A stretch of DNA of 5,009 bases from positions 1-5,009 of the forward strand of contig CAMTPD010000181.1 in assembly GCA_947074265.1 (NCBI GenBank), read 5' to 3'. The notes under the pieces are model-generated. The model was not told the DNA's origin. It made no database searches and saw nothing but the letters and a program-made list of their open reading frames with translations. Position numbers and translations under genes: made by a program. Origin of the DNA: an uncultured Porphyromonadaceae bacterium (GTDB lineage Bacteria > Bacteroidota > Bacteroidia > Bacteroidales > CAMTPD01). This document shows positions 1-5,009 of the stretch, piece by piece (position 1 is the first letter of the stretch; each line of letters begins with the position of its first letter).

Positions 1-765
1 TCTAATATAAGCCATTATCACCCAAACAATAGTTGCGAAGGCAGCTGCAATACCGGTGTTTGTAAACGCAATTGCTGCAACTTCACCACCAGCCAAAGCC
101 CCTCCAGAATTGAACCCAAACCAGCCAAACATTAACAGGGCTGTTCCAATCAAAACCAGATTAATATTACTATAATTACGTTTAGGCATTACATTACGTC
201 TTCCAAAGAAAAATACACCAACTAATGCACTAAATCCTGCAGTTGCATGAATAACTGTACCTCCGGCATAATCTACAAATCCTATATCACTTAAAAAACC
301 ATTCCCCCAAATCCAATGTGCTACAGGAAAATAAATAAATAACATCCATAATACTAATACCTTTATCCAACCTGATATTGTTATCCGCCCAGCAATAGCT
401 CCAGTCATTAATGGAGCTGTAATTATCGCAAACATCAACTGATACATAAAAAACATCAAAAAAGGGATCGTAGACCCATAGTCTGAGTTAATAGAAAAGT
501 CTACATGCTTCAACATAAAATATTCGAAAGGCGATCCTATAATACCGCCAATATCTTTTCCGAAAACCATTGAAAAACCACCGAAAACCCATAAAATAGA
601 AACGACTCCTATTGCTATAAAGGAGTACATCATCATCGTTAGTGAATTTTTTTTAGGAACTAAACCTCCATAGAAAAAGGCTAATCCTGGAGTCATTAGA
701 AAAACTAAAACTGTTGTTATAACCATGAAAGCTACATTACCATTATTGATCGCATCTGTACTCAT
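1..765 (-). CDS. amt: Ammonium transporter, Amt/MEP/Rh family (partial, C-terminal part beyond the left edge)
   Basis: This is an inner-membrane channel of the Amt family, which conducts ammonium/ammonia into the cell for nitrogen assimilation. Read on the minus strand from the ATG at 765-763, 255 codons stay open to the window edge; family members usually exceed 400 residues, so the rest lies outside. An in-frame TAA at 780-778 makes this ATG the first possible start. About seven hydrophobic segments are visible (roughly 11-32, 45-68, 99-123, 133-152, 167-187, 200-221, 236-253). Family landmarks are clear: PGLAFFYGGL at 26-35, QLMFA at 109-113 (F112 matches E. coli AmtB F107), HWIWG at 150-154 (W153 matches W148), DYAGGTVIHATAG at 165-177 (D165 and H173 match D160 and H168), and GWFGFN at 214-219 (F218 matches F215). 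The residue at the AmtB S219 position appears to be G222. No cleavable signal peptide is evident; the start resembles the mature N-terminus of AmtB. A GlnK/GlnB gene often accompanies amt but cannot be seen here. Confidence 0.95.
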   Translation of the reverse strand, partial: MSTDAINNGNVAFMVITTVLVFLMTPGLAFFYGGLVPKKNSLTMMMYSFIAIGVVSILWVFGGFSMVFGKDIGGIIGSPFEYFMLKHVDFSINSDYGSTIPFLMFFMYQLMFAIITAPLMTGAIAGRITISGWIKVLVLWMLFIYFPVAHWIWGNGFLSDIGFVDYAGGTVIHATAGFSALVGVFFFGRRNVMPKRNYSNINLVLIGTALLMFGWFGFNSGGALAGGEVAAIAFTNTGIAAAFATIVWVIMAYIR

Positions 766-844
766 ATTATATAATCTTTAATTTTACACCAATAAAAAAA
801 GGCTTGCTTTGACAAAATATATTGTACATATAACAATTTTCTGA

Positions 845-886
845 TTCACGAAGTTTCAAAAGTCTGCCTAGAAAAAAAACGAACAA
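845..886 (-). promoter_or_regulatory. Candidate Bacteroidota-type promoter for amt
   Basis: On the minus strand a TTG (886-884) is followed after 19 bases by GACTTTTG (864-857), which matches six of the six fixed positions of TAnnTTTG except the first T. Transcription would start near 850, giving a leader of about 85 bases before the amt ATG. No better -7 element (CAAAnnTA on the plus strand) occurs in the 766-1146 gap. This is a hand match to a short, degenerate motif, so it is tentative. Confidence 0.28.
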
Positions 887-939
887 GGTTAATAAACGAA
901 TCATATTTTATAAATTACATAAACATATAATGATTTAAC

Positions 940-968
940 TTGCTTTGGTATTATAAATACTAAGTTTG
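940..968 (+). promoter_or_regulatory. Candidate Bacteroidota-type promoter for the DUF1080 gene
   Basis: TTG at 940-942 is followed after 18 bases by TAAGTTTG at 961-968, a full match to the Bacteroidota -7 consensus TAnnTTTG. The start point would be near 974, which leaves an unusually long leader of about 170 bases before the ATG at 1147. A nearer but weaker alternative is TTTG at 1065-1068 with TAGTTTTA at 1092-1099 (one mismatch, spacing of 23 bases). Either could be the real one. Confidence 0.35.
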
Positions 969-1146
969 GTCATACTAAGCATTTCAGAACTTATTTATTA
1001 AATAGTATCACCCATACCATTTATTTTATATCAAGCAAAAGAAATCTCTTCGCGTTTTTGCATATTTGTTTAATTCGTTTTCTATCCTTAATAGTTTTAT
1101 TATCTTCGGTCAATCTAATATTTTCTACCACATAATCTAAATTAAC

Positions 1147-1932
1147 ATGAAAACAAACTTAGCAATTAGCACTGTTGTGCTTTGTGGATCACTGTTCTTT
1201 ACATCTAATATTACAGCTCAAGACAACAAGTACCCACCCCTACCTGCAATGACTCCAGAAATGACCGAATTCTGGAGCATTCAACCGGCTATTATTACAC
1301 CTGGTGATAAAGCAACAAATGCTTATATTACAGCACCCAGTGATGCAATCGTTCTTTTCGACGGAACGAACCTAAATCAATGGATTGGCTCCAGAGAAAA
1401 AGGAGCTGCACCTTGGGTTATTGAAGACGGCGCAATTGTTGTAAAAGGTGGAACCGGGGATATTCAAACCAAAGATGATTTCGATAATTTTCAATTACAC
1501 ATTGAATGGAGTGCACCTACTCCAAGTAATGAAAAGAGCCAAGGCCGTGGTAATAGCGGAATCTTCTTACAAGATAGATATGAGCTTCAGATACTGGATA
1601 ATTTTCAAAACGAAACCTACGGAAATGGACAAGCCGGAAGTATCTATAAACAAACACCTCCACTAGTTAATGCGATGCGAAAACCTGGAGAATGGAATAC
1701 ATACGATGTTATTTATACTGCTCCGACCTTTAAAGAAGATGGAACCTTCCGTACACCTCCTTATATTACCGTATTGCACAATGGCGTAGTAATACAAAAC
1801 AATACTGCTATTCGAGGCACAACAGAGTATATTGGTCACCCACAAGTACAAACTCATGGAAAAGCCCCTATTCGACTACAAGATCATGGCAATCCTGTAA
1901 AATACCGTAACATCTGGATTAGACCTTTATAA
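1147..1932 (+). CDS. Secreted DUF1080 / 3-keto-disaccharide hydrolase-family protein
   Basis: This 261-residue protein belongs to the DUF1080 family (Pfam 3-keto-disaccharide hydrolase), a concanavalin-like beta-sandwich fold; some members hydrolyse 3-keto-glycosides. Residues 1-24 form a Sec signal peptide (K2, hydrophobic core 5-18, likely cleavage after ITA at 22-24), so the protein should act in the periplasm or outside. A Pro-rich linker (about 25-65) precedes the domain. Family landmarks are VLFDGTNLNQW at 69-79, WVIEDGAIVVK at 90-100, FQLHIEW at 115-121, RGNSGIFLQDRYELQILD at 134-151, GSIYKQ at 164-169, the PGEWNTYDV stretch at 180-188, ITVLHNGVVI at 207-216, and a closing APIRLQDHGNPVKYRNIWI stretch at 240-258. 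The length is typical of a single-domain member. An in-frame TAA at 1138-1140 rules out an earlier start. There is no visible Shine-Dalgarno sequence. The gene appears to be its own transcription unit: divergent from amt upstream, with a hairpin downstream. The exact substrate cannot be read from the sequence. Confidence 0.92.
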   Translation: MKTNLAISTVVLCGSLFFTSNITAQDNKYPPLPAMTPEMTEFWSIQPAIITPGDKATNAYITAPSDAIVLFDGTNLNQWIGSREKGAAPWVIEDGAIVVKGGTGDIQTKDDFDNFQLHIEWSAPTPSNEKSQGRGNSGIFLQDRYELQILDNFQNETYGNGQAGSIYKQTPPLVNAMRKPGEWNTYDVIYTAPTFKEDGTFRTPPYITVLHNGVVIQNNTAIRGTTEYIGHPQVQTHGKAPIRLQDHGNPVKYRNIWIRPL

Positions 1933-1937
1933 AGGTC
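1922..1937. repeat. Perfect 16-base palindrome over the DUF1080 stop codon
   Basis: GACCTTTATAAAGGTC is its own reverse complement and includes the last codons and the TAA (1930-1932) of the DUF1080 gene. As RNA it could fold into a six-pair stem with a TATA loop. No U-run follows directly, so on its own it is a poor terminator; it could be an mRNA 3' end stabiliser or a first part of the termination region that continues at 1952. Confidence 0.6.
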
Positions 1938-1951
1938 ATTTATAAGCAAAT

Positions 1952-2020
1952 AATAAGCTATTGGAGATAAATTTTCGTTAATTGAATTTACGAAAACAGA
2001 AGTCTTCAATAGCTTATTTT
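1952..2020 (+). terminator. Long nested hairpin, probable intrinsic terminator of the DUF1080 gene
   Basis: The outer arms AATAAGCTATTGGAGA (1952-1967) and TCTTCAATAGCTTATT (2003-2018) are reverse complements at 15 of 16 positions, the exception being a possible G-U pair. Inside them a second pair of arms, TTTTCGT (1972-1978) and ACGAAAA (1990-1996), forms a perfect seven-pair stem with an 11-base loop. The outer 3' arm runs into TTTT (2017-2020) and more AT-rich sequence. The position, 19 bases after the stop codon, fits a terminator. The stem is AT-rich and longer than a usual terminator, so a small structured RNA or a repeat element of the genome is an alternative. Confidence 0.65.
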
Positions 2021-2038
2021 ACTTTAATAAAATCCTGC

Positions 2039-2052
2039 TATATCGCGATATA
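2039..2052. repeat. Perfect 14-base palindrome, possible operator
   Basis: TATATCGCGATATA is a perfect palindrome with a CG-rich centre in AT-rich DNA. It lies about 70 bases upstream of the candidate -33 element of the cysQ promoter, a position where an activator site could act. Eleven of its bases, TATATCGCGAT, recur at 2213-2223 inside the first codons of cysQ. A regulatory role is inference only. Confidence 0.35.
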
Positions 2053-2120
2053 ACAACAAATTACAAGAGACCTAAAAAGAGACCTCTTAGTTGTAAATAT
2101 CTATTATAAATTACGAATGG

Positions 2121-2153
2121 TTGTCGATTCCTCAAACATTAATCCTATTTTTG
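2121..2153 (+). promoter_or_regulatory. Candidate Bacteroidota-type promoter for the cysQ cluster
   Basis: TATTTTTG at 2146-2153 fully matches the TAnnTTTG -7 consensus. A TTG at 2121-2123 lies 22 bases upstream, near the long end of the accepted spacing. Transcription would begin near 2159, giving a leader of about 40 bases before the cysQ ATG at 2198. It lies downstream of the hairpin that ends the DUF1080 unit, as expected for an independent operon. Confidence 0.5.
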
Positions 2154-2197
2154 CATAAGAATCTGTTGTTATACACAATTACGAAATAGAATCTGAA

Positions 2198-3007
2198 ATG
2201 ATACAAACGCTTTATATCGCGATTGATGCTGCGATCAAAGCTGGTGTGGAGATCATGAAAATATACAATGATCCTGCATCCGACTTTGGGATTGAAAAAA
2301 AAGCAGACAATTCACCCCTTACTATTGCAGATAAAAATGCCAATGAAGTTATATGCTCTATCTTAGAAAAGACTAAGATTCCAATTTTGAGTGAAGAAGG
2401 TAAAGCTATTGACTTTTCTACACGCAACCAATGGAAAAAGCTTTGGATTGTTGATCCTCTTGATGGGACAAAAGAGTTTATTAAACGTAATGGCGAATTT
2501 ACGGTAAATATCGCTTTAGTAAAAAATGGTGTTCCTGTATTAGGAGTCATCTATGTGCCCGTAAAACGAGAACTCTATTTCGGAACTATCGAAAACGGTG
2601 CTTTTAAATATACATTGTCTGACGATACTATTTCTATAAATAGTGCCGAACTAGAAACAAACGCAATACAACTACCCATAAAAAAAGACGATGACCAATT
2701 TGTTGTAGTGGCATCTCGTTCTCATCTGAGTCCAGAGACCGAAAACTACATTGAAAAACTTCGCAACATTTATCCTTCTGTCGAGATGATTTCCAGTGGA
2801 AGCTCTCTTAAAATTTGTCTTGTCGCAGAAGGTAGAGCTGACGTATATCCACGTTTTGCTCCAACAATGGAGTGGGATACAGCAGCAGGGCATGCTATTG
2901 CACGATCTGCAGGTATGGAAATATTTCAACCCGATGAAATAACACCTCTATATTATAATAAGGAAGATGTATTAAGCCCTTGGTTTATCGTTAAGAAAAA
3001 CAACTAA
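2198..3007 (+). CDS. cysQ: 3'(2'),5'-bisphosphate nucleotidase CysQ
   Basis: CysQ removes the 3' phosphate of PAP (adenosine 3',5'-bisphosphate), the by-product of PAPS use, giving AMP and phosphate; family members need Mg2+ and are typically sensitive to lithium. The 269-residue length is normal for the family. The metal-site motifs of the inositol monophosphatase fold are all present: SEEG at 65-68 (E66/E67), DPLDGT at 86-91 (D86, D89), and EWDTAAG at 225-231 (D227). SPLTIADKNAN at 39-49 and the region after 93 (EFIKRNGEFTVNIALV) are typical of CysQ rather than of plain inositol monophosphatase. No signal peptide is seen, so the enzyme is cytoplasmic. The ATG at 2198 is the only ATG after the in-frame TAA at 2156-2158. 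The transporter gene follows after 13 bases and cysC after that, which supports a role in sulfate assimilation or in sulfotransferase chemistry. Confidence 0.94.
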   Translation: MIQTLYIAIDAAIKAGVEIMKIYNDPASDFGIEKKADNSPLTIADKNANEVICSILEKTKIPILSEEGKAIDFSTRNQWKKLWIVDPLDGTKEFIKRNGEFTVNIALVKNGVPVLGVIYVPVKRELYFGTIENGAFKYTLSDDTISINSAELETNAIQLPIKKDDDQFVVVASRSHLSPETENYIEKLRNIYPSVEMISSGSSLKICLVAEGRADVYPRFAPTMEWDTAAGHAIARSAGMEIFQPDEITPLYYNKEDVLSPWFIVKKNN

Positions 3008-3020
3008 TCTCGTATCCTTA

Positions 3021-4826
3021 ATGACACTCGAATCCTTGTTTGTATTGGTTATTCTTTGTGGAATGATCATTGCATTAGCGATGGACAAAATGCGTCCGGG
3101 TATGATTTTCTTTACAGCTGTAATCCTTTTTATGCTCACTGGTACAATCTCTCCCAAAGAGGCTTTATCTGGTTTTAGCAACAAAGGGATGATTACGGTA
3201 GCTGTGCTTTTTCTCGTTAGTGAAGGAGTGCGCCGATCTGGAGCATTGAATAAAATAATTCGCAAACTACTTCCTCATACCAGAAAGTCTGTTCCAAGGT
3301 CGCTTATCCAAATATTACCATCGATTGCAGGTATTTCAGCTTTTCTAAACAATACAGCAGTTGTTATCATATTTGCACCGATCATCAAAAAATGGTCGGA
3401 AGTTATGAATATGCCGTCAACAAAGTTTTTGATACCTCTTTCATATGCAACCATCTTTGGAGGTATGTGTACACTAATTGGCACATCAACAAACTTGGTA
3501 GTAAATGGAATGATGCAAGCACAAGGGTATCCGGGGTTGGGTATGTTTGAATTAGGCAAAGTTGGCTTCTTCATTTCTATTGTCGGCATTTTATATCTTA
3601 TTGTTTTTGCAAAGATGCTACTTCCTGGCAGTAACAAAGACGATAACACAATTACTGAATATAAAGAATACAATTACGATGTAAATATTATACCTGGTAG
3701 TCGATTTATTGGAGCAACTATTGAACATCGTAAAATCAAAGAACTACAGCAATTTGAAGTCCGCTCTATAATCCGAAAAGATCGAATTATAAACGTGACT
3801 GATACTCCGGTTCAGATTGCAGAAAATGATCAACTTGTTTTAGGTGGCAAATCAGGAAATGTTCAGCAATTAATTAACATGGACGGATTAGAACTAAACT
3901 GTCTTGCAAATGCTGACAAGGATTTTGTTAAGAAGAAAGCCGTAAAACAAGTAGAGGCTGTACTTGGTGGTCGCTTTCCAGGGTTAGAAAAAACACTTGG
4001 AGAGTTTGACTTTTATCGTCACTATGGTGCAGTTGTAATGGCTGTTCATCGTAATGGAGAACGAATTAGTGTCGGATTAAATCAATTGGTCTTAAAAGAA
4101 GGAGATAATCTTGTACTTCTTACCGATGGAACTTTTATTCCAACATGGGGAGATTCATCCGTATTCCTTTTATTATCAGATGTTGGAGACTTCAACATTC
4201 CGGGCAATAAATCGAAACGCCTTTTAGCTATAGCTTTGGTAATTATGATGATTCTCGGAGCTACACTTGGAGAGTATCTTCCTGCTATGGATGGGGTCAA
4301 ATTTGACATGTTTTTCTTTGCCTCAATCACAGTCGTGATCATGGCTTGGGCTAATATCATTCCAACTCAAAACTATACCAAGTTTATCAGTTGGGATATC
4401 CTCATTACAATCGCATGTGCTTTTGCCGTTAGTAAAGCCATGATGAACTCGGGAATAGCCGATCAAATAGCAACAACAATCATTAGCATTGCCGACGATT
4501 ATGGGCCTCATGCTATTCTTGCCGCAATTTATTTGATCACAAATCTATTTACCGAAGTGATTACAAATAATGCAGCCGCAGCTCTTACATTTCCAATTTC
4601 AATAGCTGTAGCATCACAGCTGGGAATAGATCCACAACCGCTATTTGTTACAATTTGTATTGCGGCATCTGCAAGTTTTGCCACACCAATCGGATACCAA
4701 ACAAATTTGATTGTGCAAAGTGTTGGTAATTATAAATTCACTGATTATGTACGCATTGGTCTACCGCTCAATATTATTGTATTTATATTGTCGATATTCT
4801 TGATTCCACTAATCTGGGAGTTTTAA
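3021..4826 (+). CDS. SLC13/DASS-family transporter with two TrkA-C domains, probable sulfate permease
   Basis: This 601-residue inner-membrane protein has the inverted-repeat layout of SLC13/DASS anion transporters. The N-terminal membrane half (about 1-200) contains SAFLNNTAVVIIFAPI at 106-121 and the substrate/ion loop GTSTNLVVNGM at 154-164. The C-terminal half (about 400-600) repeats this with TEVITNNAAAALTFPIS at 511-527 and TPIGYQTNLIV at 555-565. Between them is a hydrophilic, probably cytoplasmic insert with two TrkA-C (RCK-C) modules, about 216-288 (GSRFIGATIEHRKIKE, then ENDQLVLGG) and about 308-378 (VLGGRFPGLEKTLGEFDF, then EGDNLVLLT). Such modules often bind small ligands and may gate transport. 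SLC13 proteins with this insert include sulfate permeases, and the position between cysQ and cysC argues for sulfate. Specificity for another oxyanion or a dicarboxylate cannot be excluded from sequence. The gap to cysQ is 13 bases and the gap to cysC is 35 bases, so co-transcription is likely. The gene is intact. Confidence 0.9.
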   Translation: MTLESLFVLVILCGMIIALAMDKMRPGMIFFTAVILFMLTGTISPKEALSGFSNKGMITVAVLFLVSEGVRRSGALNKIIRKLLPHTRKSVPRSLIQILPSIAGISAFLNNTAVVIIFAPIIKKWSEVMNMPSTKFLIPLSYATIFGGMCTLIGTSTNLVVNGMMQAQGYPGLGMFELGKVGFFISIVGILYLIVFAKMLLPGSNKDDNTITEYKEYNYDVNIIPGSRFIGATIEHRKIKELQQFEVRSIIRKDRIINVTDTPVQIAENDQLVLGGKSGNVQQLINMDGLELNCLANADKDFVKKKAVKQVEAVLGGRFPGLEKTLGEFDFYRHYGAVVMAVHRNGERISVGLNQLVLKEGDNLVLLTDGTFIPTWGDSSVFLLLSDVGDFNIPGNKSKRLLAIALVIMMILGATLGEYLPAMDGVKFDMFFFASITVVIMAWANIIPTQNYTKFISWDILITIACAFAVSKAMMNSGIADQIATTIISIADDYGPHAILAAIYLITNLFTEVITNNAAAALTFPISIAVASQLGIDPQPLFVTICIAASASFATPIGYQTNLIVQSVGNYKFTDYVRIGLPLNIIVFILSIFLIPLIWEF

Positions 4827-4861
4827 ATCATTAAGAAAATATCAATTACAACAATCTCGCT

Positions 4862-5009
4862 ATGAAAGAGAAACATATATATCCAATCTTTGACCGAATG
4901 TTACAGCGCAGTGATCGCGAGAAGCTCCTAATGCAACGAGGCAAAATGATTTGGTTTACAGGCCTTTCGGGGTCAGGAAAAAGCACCTTAGATCTCTCCC
5001 TTCACCGAA
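4862..5009 (+). CDS. cysC: Adenylylsulfate kinase CysC (partial, N-terminal 49 codons)
   Basis: CysC phosphorylates APS with ATP to form PAPS in the cytoplasm. Only 49 codons plus one base are inside the window; the usual length is about 200 residues. The visible part has the expected layout: a short N-terminal segment MKEKHIYPIFDRMLQRSDRE at 1-20, then a beta-strand KMIWFTGLSGSGKST at 28-42, which holds the Walker A motif (G34, G37, G39, K40, S41). The WFTGLSGSGKST wording is characteristic of APS kinases among P-loop enzymes. The N-terminal segment is typical of stand-alone CysC in Bacteroidota and argues against a CysNC fusion. The residues after the P-loop, LDLSLHR, differ from the more usual (I/L)A..LE pattern. 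The gene starts 35 bases after the transporter stop codon, on the same strand, and probably belongs to the same operon. cysD and cysN would be expected next. Confidence 0.88.
   Translation, partial: MKEKHIYPIFDRMLQRSDREKLLMQRGKMIWFTGLSGSGKSTLDLSLHR

Larger units (their letters stand above)
766..1146. other. Divergent intergenic region between amt and the DUF1080 gene
   Basis: These 381 bases separate two genes that are transcribed away from each other, so the promoters of both must lie here. No open frame with family resemblance, no tRNA-like or rRNA-like sequence and no strong hairpin was found. The DNA is very AT-rich. Visible items are the two promoter candidates listed separately, an 8-base direct repeat ATACTAAG at 957-964 and 972-979, and a weak inverted repeat ATTGT/ACAAT at 821-825 and 833-837. 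Confidence 0.7.
1933..2197. other. Symmetry-rich intergenic region upstream of the sulfur cluster
   Basis: This 265-base stretch holds no gene. From left to right it contains the end of the stop-codon palindrome, the nested hairpin (1952-2020), a perfect 14-base palindrome (2039-2052), a 10-base inverted repeat with distant arms (2049-2058 and 2164-2173), a 9-base direct repeat AAGAGACCT (2065-2073 and 2077-2085) enclosed by TTACAA/TTGTAA arms (2061-2066 and 2091-2096), and the cysQ promoter candidate (2121-2153). I recognise no known riboswitch in it. Confidence 0.6.

Noticed and set aside
798..817. Terminator-like hairpin with a T-run in the amt leader (minus strand AAAG, loop, CTTT, T-run)
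   Set aside because: The stem is only four pairs, too weak to support an attenuator, and the T-run is ordinary for this AT-rich DNA.
944..968. TTTG at 944-947 as the -33 element for the -7 box at 961-968
   Set aside because: The spacing is only 13 bases, too short; the TTG at 940-942 with 18 bases fits better.
1177..1188. Cys13 in the DUF1080 signal peptide as a lipoprotein attachment site
   Set aside because: The residue before Cys13 is Leu rather than Gly, Ala or Ser, the hydrophobic core before it is too short, and a good signal peptidase I site (ITA, 22-24) follows.
1933..2197. Riboswitch (for example SAM or cobalamin type) controlling the sulfur cluster
   Set aside because: No recognisable conserved core was seen, and the predicted leader after the promoter candidate is only about 40 bases.
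2198..3007. Inositol monophosphatase or fructose-1,6-bisphosphatase instead of CysQ
   Set aside because: The metal-binding motifs are shared by the superfamily, but the wording around SPLTIADKNAN and EFIKRNGEFTVNIAL and the neighbouring transporter and cysC favour CysQ.
3275..3673. Long open frame on the minus strand inside the transporter gene, and similar antisense frames in cysQ and the DUF1080 gene
   Set aside because: They lie wholly inside well-supported genes, show no family resemblance, and follow from the codon pattern of the sense strand.
1..5009. Mobile element, CRISPR array, tRNA or rRNA gene
   Set aside because: No transposase or integrase, no regularly spaced repeats, and no tRNA-like or rRNA-like sequence were seen on either strand.

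Overview
The window reads as chromosomal DNA of a Bacteroidota bacterium, most likely a flavobacterium-like lineage. The DNA is clearly AT-rich, no gene start carries a strong Shine-Dalgarno sequence, and the best promoter candidates match the Bacteroidota pattern (TTG, about 18-22 bases, TAnnTTTG). The proteins also read like Bacteroidota family members. This assignment is inference from style; no marker gene is present.

Layout: (1) 1-765, minus strand: the first 255 residues of an ammonium transporter (Amt), cut by the left window edge. (2) 766-1146: a 381-base divergent intergenic region with candidate promoters in both directions and no gene. (3) 1147-1932, plus strand: a secreted DUF1080 / 3-keto-disaccharide hydrolase-family protein, standing alone. 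A 16-base palindrome lies over its stop codon, and a long nested hairpin that is probably its terminator follows. (4) 1933-2197: an intergenic region unusually rich in palindromes and repeats, ending in a good promoter candidate. (5) 2198-5009, plus strand: a tightly spaced sulfur-assimilation cluster of cysQ (PAP phosphatase), an SLC13-type transporter with two internal TrkA-C domains, and the start of cysC (APS kinase), cut by the right edge.

The last three genes make functional sense together. The transporter probably imports sulfate. CysC makes PAPS from APS, which would come from ATP sulfurylase (cysD/cysN, expected just downstream but not visible). CysQ removes the PAP left after PAPS is used by PAPS reductase or by sulfotransferases. 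The window does not show which of those consumers applies. The Amt and DUF1080 genes have no visible functional link to this cluster.

I found no mobile element, RNA gene, CRISPR array or clearly new system. The least explained part is the symmetry-rich DNA between 1922 and 2223.
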